From positions 1,426,001-1,490,000 of the forward strand of contig NZ_CP015750.1 in the NCBI RefSeq assembly GCF_001742185.1: DNA of 64,000 nt. Direction: 5' to 3'. This DNA comes from Pectobacterium wasabiae CFBP 3304 (GTDB lineage Bacteria > Pseudomonadota > Gammaproteobacteria > Enterobacterales > Enterobacteriaceae). The stretch's first letter is position 1. The number at the start of each line of letters is the position of its first letter. The notes under the pieces are model-generated. The model did no database searches. It was given only the letters and a program-made list of their open reading frames with translations, and was not told the origin of the DNA. The position numbers and the translations under genes were made by a program. Below, piece after piece: positions 40,341 to 50,436 of this stretch.

Positions 40341-40380
40341 GGACGTCAACACATCTAGACATCTAAACTTCTTTGCGTAT
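40341..40380. promoter_or_regulatory. MetJ operator between metB and metJ
   Basis: Five consecutive 8-bp met boxes: GGACGTCA (40341), ACACATCT (40349), AGACATCT (40357), AAACTTCT (40365) and TTGCGTAT (40373). The central boxes match AGACGTCT best. It sits in the divergent promoter region and controls both metBL and metJ, as in E. coli. Confidence 0.92.
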
Positions 40381-40466
40381 AGATTGAGCATAAGCATAAT
40401 AACCGTTAGAATTGTGGCATTTCATGACAGATGCTGTCTTCATTAGATTAATTTTTAAGGTATCCC

Positions 40467-40784
40467 ATGGCTGAGTGGAACGGCGAGTATGTCAGCCCTT
40501 ACGCTGAACACGGTAAAAAAAGCGAGCAAGTCAAGAAGATAACAGTATCTATCCCATTGAAAGTACTGAAGATACTGACCGACGAACGTACACGTCGCCA
40601 GGTGAATAACCTGCGCCATGCCACCAACAGCGAGCTGTTGTGCGAAGCATTTCTGCATGCGTTCACAGGCCAACCGTTACCGAATGATGAAGATCTGCGT
40701 AAAGAACGCAGCGATGAAATTCCTGAAGCGGCGAAAATCATCATGCGTGAAATGGGCATCGATCCGGATACGTGGGAATACTGA
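40467..40784 (+). CDS. metJ: Methionine repressor MetJ
   Basis: 105-residue ribbon-helix-helix repressor; S-adenosylmethionine is the corepressor. The DNA-contacting beta strand is [20 protein letters not shown] and the sequence is nearly identical to E. coli MetJ through [20 protein letters not shown]. It represses the met genes, including metF and metBL in this window, and itself through the shared operator. A terminator follows 28 bp after the stop. Confidence 0.99.
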
Positions 40785-40812
40785 TAACGCTTGCGCTGTC
40801 TATTTTCTAGCT

Positions 40813-40838
40813 AACCCCGCCTTTCCCGGCGGGGTTTT
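40813..40838 (+). terminator. Terminator after metJ
   Basis: Stem AACCCCGCC / GGCGGGGTT (40813-40821, 40828-40836) followed by TTTT. It ends metJ transcription before the accessory transporter cluster. Confidence 0.88.
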
Positions 40839-40947
40839 GCTATGTAGAGAATCCCCATTCGTCCTCTCCCGCCTCATTAACGCCCGCCGCCTTCTCTTCT
40901 TTCAACCGTTTCCTTTTCCGCTCATGTTGTGAATCGGGATTGCATTT

Positions 40948-40970
40948 AATTTGTTATGTTATAACATATC
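40948..40970. promoter_or_regulatory. Candidate Zur box before the FecBCD-type ABC transporter
   Basis: TGTTATGTTATAACA at 40952-40966 differs from the gammaproteobacterial zinc-repressor core TGTTATA-N-TATAACA at one position. It contains the perfect 12-bp palindrome ATGTTATAACAT and lies about 35 bp before the ATPase start. The match predicts expression under zinc starvation. Fur and NikR boxes look different. The consensus is from memory, so a motif score is needed. Confidence 0.6.
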
Positions 40971-41002
40971 ACTTTAACCTATAACGGTGATATGCCCGCA
41001 CC

Positions 41003-41800
41003 ATGACAGAGCCTCTCTCCAACAGCCCTATGCTGCTACAGCTTCACCATGTTTCCGTTGCCGACACTAATCGGGCTCCAAGGCTCCGTGATATTTCGCT
41101 GTCCATGCACGCAGGCGAGCGTTTGGCACTGGTTGGGCCCAACGGCAGCGGCAAATCCACACTGTTACGCGTGCTGACCAGCGAACTTAACGCAACAGCA
41201 GGGTATGTCCATTTGAACGGCCAACCGCTGAATGCCCTCAGCCGCCATGAGCGGGCAAAGCGCATCGCGATTCTGGCGCAGAATGACGCCCCAGACCTGC
41301 GCCTGCGGGTTGTGGAGTACGTCGCTCTAGGGCGAATCCCGCACCATGGGTTCAGCACGCCAGCGCACGATCGCCAACTCATCGAAGAAGCGCTGGACGA
41401 TACCGGATTATTACCGCTGCGCCACCGCCTGCTGGGTACGCTCTCTGGCGGGGAACGTCAGCGCGCTGCGTTGGCGCGTGCGTTTGCACAAACGCCACAG
41501 CTCCTGCTGCTGGATGAACCGACCAACCATCTCGACCCGTTGGCGCGCGCACAGCTACTGTCTCTGGTGCGAAAACGCGGTATTTCAACGCTGGCAGTGC
41601 TGCACGATCTGCCACTGATTACGCCCTTTGCCGACCGCGTTGCCGTTTTGCAACAGGGCACGCTACTCCGCTGGGGAACGCCTACGCATGCGCTGAACCC
41701 TGCTTGTGTGAAATCGGTATTTGGGATGGAGAGCTTTACAGTGCCGCATCCGCTAAACGGTTCACCCATTCGCATCTTTGAAGCCCCTGAACTGCACTAA
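41003..41800 (+). CDS. ABC transporter ATP-binding protein (FecE/BtuD-like)
   Basis: 265-residue ATPase of the metal-chelate/cobalamin importer family. Walker A GPNGSGKS is at 45-52, the signature LSGGE at 147-151 and Walker B LLLLDEP at 167-173; the H-loop is the histidine in VLHDLPLITPFADR. It is first of three tightly linked genes (10 bp to the binding protein) downstream of a Zur-box-like site. Probable partner of the FecCD-type permease encoded two genes later. Confidence 0.93.
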   Translation: MTEPLSNSPMLLQLHHVSVADTNRAPRLRDISLSMHAGERLALVGPNGSGKSTLLRVLTSELNATAGYVHLNGQPLNALSRHERAKRIAILAQNDAPDLRLRVVEYVALGRIPHHGFSTPAHDRQLIEEALDDTGLLPLRHRLLGTLSGGERQRAALARAFAQTPQLLLLDEPTNHLDPLARAQLLSLVRKRGISTLAVLHDLPLITPFADRVAVLQQGTLLRWGTPTHALNPACVKSVFGMESFTVPHPLNGSPIRIFEAPELH

Positions 41801-41809
41801 GGAACCCTG

Positions 41810-42772
41810 ATGAAAATAACGCTTCTGTCTGGACTGCTGGCATTGACGTCGTGCTGGGTGCATGCCTCGGGTTTTCCGGTCACGGTCAACAACTGTGGGC
41901 AACCGCTAACCTTTACCCAGCCGCCGCAGCGTGCCGTGATCCATGACCTGAATATGGCAGAAATGGCGTTTGCTCTGGGCTTACAAAAAAATATCGTTGG
42001 GCTAACTGGGATCACGGGCTGGTATAAGGCACCCCCAGATTTTATCAAACAGCAGGGCACGATCCCTGAACTGGCAGCAAAATACCCAACGTTGGAAAAC
42101 CTGCTGGCCGTACACCCAGATTTCTTCTTTGCTGGGTGGAACTACGGCATGAAAGTCGGCGGAGAAATCACACCGCAATCACTGAAAAAGTATGGCATTC
42201 AAACGCTGGTGCTCAGCGAAAGCTGTGTGTTCACCGAGCAGCAACAACAGCGTCCGCAAGCCAGCATGGAGCTGCTCTACGGCGACCTGCTGAAACTGGG
42301 GAAAATCTTCGGCAAGCAGGAACAGGCTCAGGAACAGATAGACGGCTGGAAACAACACCTTGCCACCCTGCAAACCCGCATCGGCAATCGGCCAAAGCAG
42401 ACGGTTTTTCTGTATGACTCGGGCGAAGATAAACCTTTTACCAGCGGGAAATTCGCCATGCCAACGGCCATCATTGAGGCTGCGGGCGGCAAGAACGTCA
42501 TGGACGATATGGAAACGAGCTGGGCCTCCACATCGTGGGAAAGCGTGGCGGCACGCGAGCCGGATTTTATCATTTTGCTGGATTATCAAACGGGCAATGG
42601 CGCAGAGACGTTAAGGAAATTTTTGGAATCACACCCATTGATGAAATTTACCCCTGCTGTACAACAACATCGTTATCTGAAGCTGCAATATGCAGAGCTG
42701 ACACCGGGGCCAGCCAACATTACGGCCATTGATAAACTGGCTCACGCCCTTTACCCGGACACCTTTAAGTGA
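41810..42772 (+). CDS. ABC transporter periplasmic binding protein (FecB/BtuF-like)
   Basis: 320-residue class III binding protein (two lobes joined by a rigid helix) for metal chelates or cobalamin-like ligands. The leader is MKITLLSGLLALTSCWVHAS; LTSC at 12-15 fits a lipobox, but a signal-peptidase I site after VHA is also possible. Sequence marks are AVIHDLNMAEMAFALGLQKN and GGKNVMDDMETSWASTSWES. Ligand is unknown; the upstream Zur-box match points to zinc or a zinc chelator. It overlaps the permease start by 4 bp. Confidence 0.9.
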   Translation: MKITLLSGLLALTSCWVHASGFPVTVNNCGQPLTFTQPPQRAVIHDLNMAEMAFALGLQKNIVGLTGITGWYKAPPDFIKQQGTIPELAAKYPTLENLLAVHPDFFFAGWNYGMKVGGEITPQSLKKYGIQTLVLSESCVFTEQQQQRPQASMELLYGDLLKLGKIFGKQEQAQEQIDGWKQHLATLQTRIGNRPKQTVFLYDSGEDKPFTSGKFAMPTAIIEAAGGKNVMDDMETSWASTSWESVAAREPDFIILLDYQTGNGAETLRKFLESHPLMKFTPAVQQHRYLKLQYAELTPGPANITAIDKLAHALYPDTFK

Positions 42773-43770
42773 GCCCAACGTCTTCACGTTATGCAGTGAC
42801 CTTAATCATAGCGATGCTGATACTGGTTGGGCTGATGCTGGTGAATATTGCCACAGGCAGTACGACGATTCCGCTGACGCAGGTCGCCAGCGTATTGGGG
42901 TTATCGTCAGCAGACGTCTCGCCGATGACCTCACGCATCATTCTGGAGCTGCGCATTCCCCGCAGCCTGTTGGCAGCGTTGTGCGGTGCAGGTTTAGCGA
43001 TGGTCGGCGCCTTTCTGCAAACAGCGACTCGTAACGATCTGGCCGATCCTTTTCTGTTCGGCCTGTCTGCCGGAGCCTCGGCGGGGGCGGTAGCGGTCAT
43101 CACCCGTTTTGGTGAGCAACTCGGTGACTGGGCGCTGCCGATGGCGGCCTTCTGTGGCGGACTCTTATCGGCCGTCGCCGTGACCGTACTGTTTCTTCTG
43201 CAACAGGCGCGTGGCGCTGAACGCTTGATCATCTGCGGATTGGCCATCTCTTTTCTCTTCGGCGCACTGACGAACTATCTGGTGTTTTCCGGCGATCAAC
43301 GCGCTGCCAGCTCGATTCTTTTTTGGTCACTGGGCGGACTGGGCCTTGCCCGTTGGGATACCTTACCTTTCGCGGTGTTCAGCGTCCTGCTGCTATTTGG
43401 CCTCACCGCCCTGCGCTGGCGAGCGCTCGATGCGCTGTTAGCTGGCGGGCAAACTGCAGCTTCAATGGGGGTAAATCTGTCTCGCGTTCGAGTGGAAATC
43501 TTCATCTGTTGCGCGTTCGCCACCTCGCTGTTGGTCGCGCTGACCGGCGTGATCGGGTTTATTGGACTGATGATTCCCCATCTGGCTCGCCCATTGAGTG
43601 GCGTGTTGCACAAGAGGCTTCTGCCGCTGACCGCGGTACTCGGTGCGATACTGCTGTGCGGTGGCGATTGGCTCAGCCGCCAGCTACTCGCGCCGCAGGA
43701 ATTACCTATCGGGATTATTACGGCAGGATTAGGCGGCATCTTCGTTCTGGGGCTACTGGTGAAACGTTAG
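42769..43770 (+). CDS. ABC transporter permease (FecCD/BtuC family)
   Basis: 333-residue integral membrane protein with about nine to ten membrane segments, homologous to BtuC, FhuB and FecCD. The GTG start at 42769 overlaps the binding-protein stop (GTGA). The family motif near the ATPase contact is GVIGFIGLMIPHLARPLSG. There is one permease gene, so it presumably forms a homodimer. No outer-membrane receptor lies nearby. Confidence 0.93.
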   Translation: MSPTSSRYAVTLIIAMLILVGLMLVNIATGSTTIPLTQVASVLGLSSADVSPMTSRIILELRIPRSLLAALCGAGLAMVGAFLQTATRNDLADPFLFGLSAGASAGAVAVITRFGEQLGDWALPMAAFCGGLLSAVAVTVLFLLQQARGAERLIICGLAISFLFGALTNYLVFSGDQRAASSILFWSLGGLGLARWDTLPFAVFSVLLLFGLTALRWRALDALLAGGQTAASMGVNLSRVRVEIFICCAFATSLLVALTGVIGFIGLMIPHLARPLSGVLHKRLLPLTAVLGAILLCGGDWLSRQLLAPQELPIGIITAGLGGIFVLGLLVKR

Positions 43771-43801
43771 CAGGAGTGAAAGACATAGGTTTAACATAAC
43801 G

Positions 43802-43846
43802 CCAATAACCCTAAAATGTTGCCTATTGGGGTTATTGGGGTTATTG
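43802..43846. promoter_or_regulatory. Repeated AATAACCC/GGGTTATT sites before hicA
   Basis: CCAATAACCCT at 43802-43812 faces two direct copies of GGGGTTATT (within 43828-43846), giving inverted pairs of the same motif just upstream of hicA. HicB antitoxins repress their own operon by binding palindromes in this place, so these are candidate HicB operators. Confidence 0.5.
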
Positions 43847-43876
43847 TCATTTTATAAAAGGGAGGCAGGTGCAGGG

Positions 43877-44056
43877 ATGGATAGCAGGACGCTAATCGCA
43901 GAAATCAAGGCCGATGGGTGGGAACTGATAAGAGTTAACGGAAGCCACCACCATTTCACTCATCCCAGCAAACCGGGATTAGTCACCATTCCCCACCCTA
44001 AGAAGGATTTGCCGATAGGTACGGTAAAAAGCATCAGGAAACAGGCAGGAATATGA
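43877..44056 (+). CDS. hicA: HicA toxin (mRNA interferase)
   Basis: 59-residue HicA/YcfA-family toxin. The double-stranded-RNA-binding-like fold carries the catalytic histidine in RVNGSHHHFTHPSKPG; the rest of the family signature is VTIPHPKKDLPIGTVKSI. It cleaves mRNA when HicB is lost. The start was set at the ATG at 43877 behind GGAGG; an in-frame start at 43826 would add 17 residues not found in the family. hicB follows 27 bp downstream. Confidence 0.93.
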   Translation: MDSRTLIAEIKADGWELIRVNGSHHHFTHPSKPGLVTIPHPKKDLPIGTVKSIRKQAGI

Positions 44057-44083
44057 TCATCGCTGACTCGAAGAGGCTTAATT

Positions 44084-44491
44084 ATGTTTTATCCGATTGC
44101 AATTGAAGCAGGCGACGATACTCACGCATACGGCGTAACAGTGCCAGATCTGCCAGGCTGTTTTTCTGCGGGCGAGACGCTAGACGATGCCATCGCGAAT
44201 GCTAAAGAAGCGATTACCGGGCATATCGAACTACTGGTCGAGATGGGTCAGGATATTCCCACCGTGTCAACAGTAGGGCAGTTGGCAAAAGGCGCAGAAT
44301 ACACTGGGTACACCTGGGCGGTTGTTGATATCGATGTGACTCGCTTAATGGGCGGTTCAGAAAAAATTAACGTCACATTACCTAAGTCACTGATTGACCG
44401 AATTGATCGTTGCGTAGCCAGTAACCCAGAATTTAAAAGTCGTTCGGGTTTTCTCGCGCAGGCTGCATTAGAGCGTATATACCCCAAATAA
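44084..44491 (+). CDS. hicB: HicB antitoxin
   Basis: 135-residue antitoxin. The N-terminal partial RNase-H-like domain (YGVTVPDLPGCFSAGETLDDA) binds HicA. The C-terminal DNA-binding domain (KINVTLPKSLIDRIDRCVAS) represses the operon. The last three codons (Tyr-Pro-Lys) and the TAA stop are supplied by the start of a dispersed repeat, so the natural C-terminus was probably longer or different. The function of the antitoxin is likely intact because both domains are complete. Confidence 0.92.
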   Translation: MFYPIAIEAGDDTHAYGVTVPDLPGCFSAGETLDDAIANAKEAITGHIELLVEMGQDIPTVSTVGQLAKGAEYTGYTWAVVDIDVTRLMGGSEKINVTLPKSLIDRIDRCVASNPEFKSRSGFLAQAALERIYPK

Positions 44492-44604
44492 TTCGAGTTG
44501 CAGGACAAAACGTTAACGTTTTGAACAACGTGAAGCGTTGGCACTTTAGAGCGATGCTCAGTGATGAGCAGCGTAACGCGGCAAGGGAAGGAATCCCGAT
44601 GAGC
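44480..44604. repeat. Dispersed repeat, partial copy 2 (overlaps hicB end)
   Basis: Begins TACCCCAAATAATTCGAG and shares GGCAAGGGAAGGAATCCCGA with the other copies. It lacks the far end (CTTGAAGTATGACGGGTA) and the ACTTACTCAAGTAAG core. The middle is different and contains a perfect 16-bp palindrome AAAACGTTAACGTTTT (44507-44522). It is best read as a truncated or hybrid member of the family. Confidence 0.65.
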
Positions 44605-44627
44605 GGCACTAATACTCCAGAAACAAC

Positions 44628-44649
44628 AAAGGCACCTGTCGGTGCCTTT
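44628..44649 (-). terminator. Probable terminator after rpmE
   Basis: Stem AAAGGCACC / GGTGCCTTT (44628-44636, 44641-44649) with a 4-base loop and a weak T-rich tail TTTGTTGTTTC on the minus strand. It lies 35 bp after the rpmE stop and could also stop hicB transcription from the other side. Confidence 0.75.
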
Positions 44650-44683
44650 GTCGAAAGTTACTGTGCCAATTGGCCAGTAAAAC

Positions 44684-44899
44684 TTATTTTTTAGCGCCTG
44701 GTACGGAGAAACGCTTGTTGAAGCGGTCAACACGGCCACCGCTTGCAACATCACGTTGCTTACCGGTGTAGAACGGGTGGCATTCGCCACAGACATCCAG
44801 GTTCAGGTCACGACCCACAGTAGACTGGGTTTTGATCACGTTACCGCAAGAGCAAGTTACAGTAACTTCAGAATAATTCGGGTGAATACCTTTTTTCAT
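44684..44899 (-). CDS. rpmE: Ribosomal protein bL31 (zinc-containing form)
   Basis: 71-residue large-subunit protein with the zinc ligands C16, C18, C37 and C40 (TCSCGN, CGECHP). This is the zinc-replete form; the zinc-free paralogue induced by Zur in many bacteria is not in the window. The minus-strand gene is divergent from priA, as in E. coli. In E. coli it is separated from metJ by yiiX only; here an ABC transporter and hicAB lie in between. Confidence 0.98.
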   Translation of the reverse strand: MKKGIHPNYSEVTVTCSCGNVIKTQSTVGRDLNLDVCGECHPFYTGKQRDVASGGRVDRFNKRFSVPGAKK

Positions 44900-44965
44900 G
44901 GGAAACCTCTGTTAAGGCCGTGTCGCTATCCAGCCCTGTTCCGCCAGACACCACACGAAAGTTGA

Positions 44966-47410
<2,445 letters not shown>

Positions 47411-47680
47411 CGTTTCCTATTAAACAATGTCGGGTTTCTCGCCACGCATTTTTGCGAGCGGCATCGAGAACACGATATTCATCACACTTTCTGTGCAAAT
47501 TAAGCAACAAAACCTGCGTTCAATCTGTTATCACTGTCTGCGCAGGCAGTATGCTGAGGCGCGGCACCATTCTCTTAGCATGCGTGCTTAATAGCGTTAC
47601 CCGTAATCATAGAGCGTCAGCAGACAGGAACGTTCTGCTGGCAGTCAGCGCCAGTTAACGCTGACGCAAGGAGAAAAGCG

Positions 47681-48724
47681 TTGAAGCAGAAGAAAGTCGT
47701 TACCACGGCGACGATGAAAGACGTGGCGGATGAGGCTGGCGTTTCCACCGCCACCGTATCCCGAACGTTGATGAACCCAGAGAAAGTCTCTGCGACCACC
47801 CGTAGGAAGGTCGAGCAGGCTGTCATCGCCGTTGGCTATTCGCCTCACGCACTCAACCGAAACCTCAAACGTAACGAATCACGCACGATCCTGACGATCG
47901 TGCCAGACATCTGCGATCCCTATTTCTCGGAAATATTTCGTGGGATCGAGGAAACCGCTGCCGAACACGGTTATCTGGTGTTGATTGGCGACTGCGCTCA
48001 CCAGCATCAAAAGGAAAAAACCTTCGTCGATCTGATTATCACCAAACAGATCGACGGCATGGTGTTGCTCGGCTCCAATCTGCCATTTGACGCAGGCCAG
48101 GAAGAGCAGCGTAATCTGCCACCGATGGTGATGGCGAATGAGTTCTCACCGGATCTGGCATTGCCAACCGTGCATATCGATAACCTGACCGCCGCCTTTG
48201 AAGCCGTACATTATCTGCATCAGGCAGGCCACCAGCGCATCGCCTGCATTGCCGGCCCGGAGCACATGCATCTGAGCCAATATCGCTTGCAGGGATACAT
48301 TCAGGCCCTGCGTCGCAATGGCATTCTTATCGATAACCAATACATCTTTCAGGGTGATTTCACCTACGAAACGGGGATCAACGGCTTGATTGCGCTGATG
48401 CAGCATCCGCAACCGCCCAGCGCCATCTTCTGTCATAGCGATCTTATGGCGCTGGGCGTGCTGGCGCAGGCCAGAAAAATGGGGCTGGACATCCCGCGCG
48501 ATCTCTCCGTTATTGGTTTCGACGATATCGAGCAGGCGCAGTACTGCTGGCCTCCTCTCACTTCTGTCGCCCAACCGCGCTATCAGATCGGACGCGAGGC
48601 AATGCTGCTACTCTTAGAGCAGTTGCAAGGTAATACGGTACAAAGCGGCTCCCGTCTGTTGTCCAGCGAACTGGTCATACGCGACAGTGTCGCCACACCG
48701 AATTACGCCCGTAACAGGCTTTAA
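47681..48724 (+). CDS. cytR: LacI-family cytidine regulator
   Basis: 347-residue repressor of nucleoside uptake and catabolism genes (E. coli 341). The helix-turn-helix is TMKDVADEAGVSTATVSRTL. The effector domain contains VPDICDPYFSEIFRGIEETA and the conserved FDDIEQAQYCWPPLTSVAQP. The start is TTG at 47681 with ribosome site AAGGAG, as no ATG fits the family N-terminus. CytR works together with CRP and is relieved by cytidine. It is followed by a dispersed repeat and then ftsN. Confidence 0.95.
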   Translation: MKQKKVVTTATMKDVADEAGVSTATVSRTLMNPEKVSATTRRKVEQAVIAVGYSPHALNRNLKRNESRTILTIVPDICDPYFSEIFRGIEETAAEHGYLVLIGDCAHQHQKEKTFVDLIITKQIDGMVLLGSNLPFDAGQEEQRNLPPMVMANEFSPDLALPTVHIDNLTAAFEAVHYLHQAGHQRIACIAGPEHMHLSQYRLQGYIQALRRNGILIDNQYIFQGDFTYETGINGLIALMQHPQPPSAIFCHSDLMALGVLAQARKMGLDIPRDLSVIGFDDIEQAQYCWPPLTSVAQPRYQIGREAMLLLLEQLQGNTVQSGSRLLSSELVIRDSVATPNYARNRL

Positions 48725-48784
48725 GACTTCAGGTGCTGGTCAAATATTTGAGTGTTCAGTAACATGACCCCCTAATTATGTTAT

Positions 48785-48906
<122 letters not shown>

Positions 48907-48937
48907 CATTTACCTATCAATTCACAGCGAAACGACA

Positions 48938-49813
48938 GTGGCACAAAGAGACTACGTGAGCCGGGGACGTTCATCAGGAACGCGTCGGAAAACGACAAAT
49001 AGCCGAAAAAAAGGCAACGCTTCAGGTGCATCCAAAATCATGGTTGCGCTCGCGGTTGCCGTTTTGGTCACCTTCGCGGGCGGTCTGTACTTTATCGCCC
49101 ATAATAAACCAGACGAGTCCCCCGTCCTGCCGCATCAGAACGCGGGCAAAGGTAACGGGTTGCCACCCAAACCGGAAGAACGTTGGCGCTATATTAAAGA
49201 GCTGGAAAATCGTCAGTTGGGCGTCACGACGCCAACGGAGCCTTCTGCGGGCGGCGAGATTCAGTCACCCGTGCAGTTGACGAATGAACAGCGCCAACTG
49301 TTAGAACAAATGCAGTCTGATATGCGTCGTCAGCCCACACAGCTTTCCGAAGTGCCGTATAACGACCAAACGCAAGTTCCGCGCTCGCAGGTGACGATTA
49401 AGCCACCAACGCAATCGATGCAGCAGCCACCTGTTGTGACGACACAACCCGCAACGCGTGCGCCAGCGGTCACCCAAACAGCGCCTGTCGTTCCAAGGCA
49501 AGAAGCGCCAAGGCAAGAAACAGCAAGACAGGAAGCGCCGAAACAGCAGCCGGTCAAACAGCCTGAAGCGCCAAAAGTCGAAAAAACCCAACGCTGGGCG
49601 ATTCAGTGCGGCTCCTTCAAAACGATGGACCCTGCCGAATCCGTGAGAGCACAGTTGGCGTTTGCCGGTATCGAAAGCCGCATCACGTCTAACGGCGGCT
49701 GGAACCGTATTGTGCTAGGGCCTTATAACAACCGGGCTGCCGCAGACAGCATGCTCCAACGTCTTAAAGGCGCGGGCGCATCAAACTGTATTCCTCTTGC
49801 CAGTGGGGGTTGA
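48938..49813 (+). CDS. ftsN: Essential cell division protein FtsN
   Basis: 291-residue inner-membrane protein (E. coli 319) that activates septal peptidoglycan synthesis. A short basic cytoplasmic tail (RRKTTNSRKKG) precedes one membrane helix (about residues 33-53, VALAVAVLVTFAGGLYFIAH). Then come the periplasmic region KPEERWRYIKELENRQLGV, a Gln/Pro/Arg-rich linker with tandem REAPRQE-like units, and a C-terminal SPOR domain (RWAIQCGSFKTMDPAESVRA). The start is GTG at 48938, matching E. coli (VAQRDYV). The shortening is all in the linker. The promoter region is squeezed by a repeat. Confidence 0.95.
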   Translation: MAQRDYVSRGRSSGTRRKTTNSRKKGNASGASKIMVALAVAVLVTFAGGLYFIAHNKPDESPVLPHQNAGKGNGLPPKPEERWRYIKELENRQLGVTTPTEPSAGGEIQSPVQLTNEQRQLLEQMQSDMRRQPTQLSEVPYNDQTQVPRSQVTIKPPTQSMQQPPVVTTQPATRAPAVTQTAPVVPRQEAPRQETARQEAPKQQPVKQPEAPKVEKTQRWAIQCGSFKTMDPAESVRAQLAFAGIESRITSNGGWNRIVLGPYNNRAAADSMLQRLKGAGASNCIPLASGG

Positions 49814-49838
49814 AAACCCCCACGCCTTCCCCCATCTA
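49808..49838 (+). promoter_or_regulatory. Heat-shock (sigma32) promoter of hslVU
   Basis: GTTGAAA at 49809-49815, close to the sigma32 -35 CTTGAAA, and CCCCATCTA at 49830-49838, close to the -10 CCCCATNT, with a 14-bp spacer. The -35 overlaps the ftsN stop codon TGA. The hslVU promoter of E. coli sits in the same place. Confidence 0.75.
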
Positions 49839-49850
49839 TAACATCAATCT

Positions 49851-49879
49851 GCCCCGTATGAGTTCGGGGCCTTTTTCTT
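49851..49879 (+). promoter_or_regulatory. hslVU leader stem-loop
   Basis: Stem GCCCCG / CGGGGC (49851-49856, 49865-49870) followed by a T-rich run in the hslV 5' leader, 18 bp before the GTG start. It looks like a terminator, but a similar leader hairpin in E. coli hslVU is reported to protect the mRNA; here it could serve either role. It may also end ftsN transcripts. Confidence 0.6.
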
Positions 49880-49896
49880 AAAACGGGGACTGACTC

Positions 49897-50427
49897 GTGA
49901 CAACAATTGTAAGCGTACGCCGCAATGGCCAGGTGGTCATTGGCGGTGATGGACAGGCGACTCTGGGCAACACCGTGATGAAAGGCAACGTGCGTAAGGT
50001 GCGCCGTCTCTATCATGACCGCGTCATCGCTGGTTTCGCAGGCGGCACAGCGGATGCCTTCACCCTTTTTGAGCTTTTTGAGCGCAAGCTGGAATTACAT
50101 CAGGGCCATCTGGTGAAAGCCGCTGTCGAGTTGGCGAAAGACTGGCGTACTGACCGTATGCTACGCAAGCTGGAAGCCCTGCTGGCCGTCGCAGACGAAA
50201 ATGCCTCACTGATCATTACCGGTAATGGTGATGTCGTACAGCCTGAAAACGATCTGATCGCCATTGGCTCCGGCGGTCCTTACGCGCAAGCCGCCGCGCG
50301 CGCTTTACTGGAAAATACCGAACTGGGTGCCCGCGATATCGTCGAGAAATCTCTGGGGATTGCTGGCGACATCTGTATCTATACCAACCAGTTCCACACG
50401 ATAGAAGAATTAGCCTCCAAGGCGTAA
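49897..50427 (+). CDS. hslV: ATP-dependent protease subunit HslV
   Basis: 176-residue proteasome-like peptidase of the HslUV (ClpYQ) complex. The catalytic N-terminal threonine follows the initiator ([20 protein letters not shown]), and the [17 protein letters not shown] region is conserved. Twelve subunits form the central double ring. The start is GTG at 49897. hslU follows after 9 bp. Induced by heat shock from the promoter upstream. Confidence 0.98.
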   Translation: MTTIVSVRRNGQVVIGGDGQATLGNTVMKGNVRKVRRLYHDRVIAGFAGGTADAFTLFELFERKLELHQGHLVKAAVELAKDWRTDRMLRKLEALLAVADENASLIITGNGDVVQPENDLIAIGSGGPYAQAAARALLENTELGARDIVEKSLGIAGDICIYTNQFHTIEELASKA

Positions 50428-50436
50428 GGATCAACT

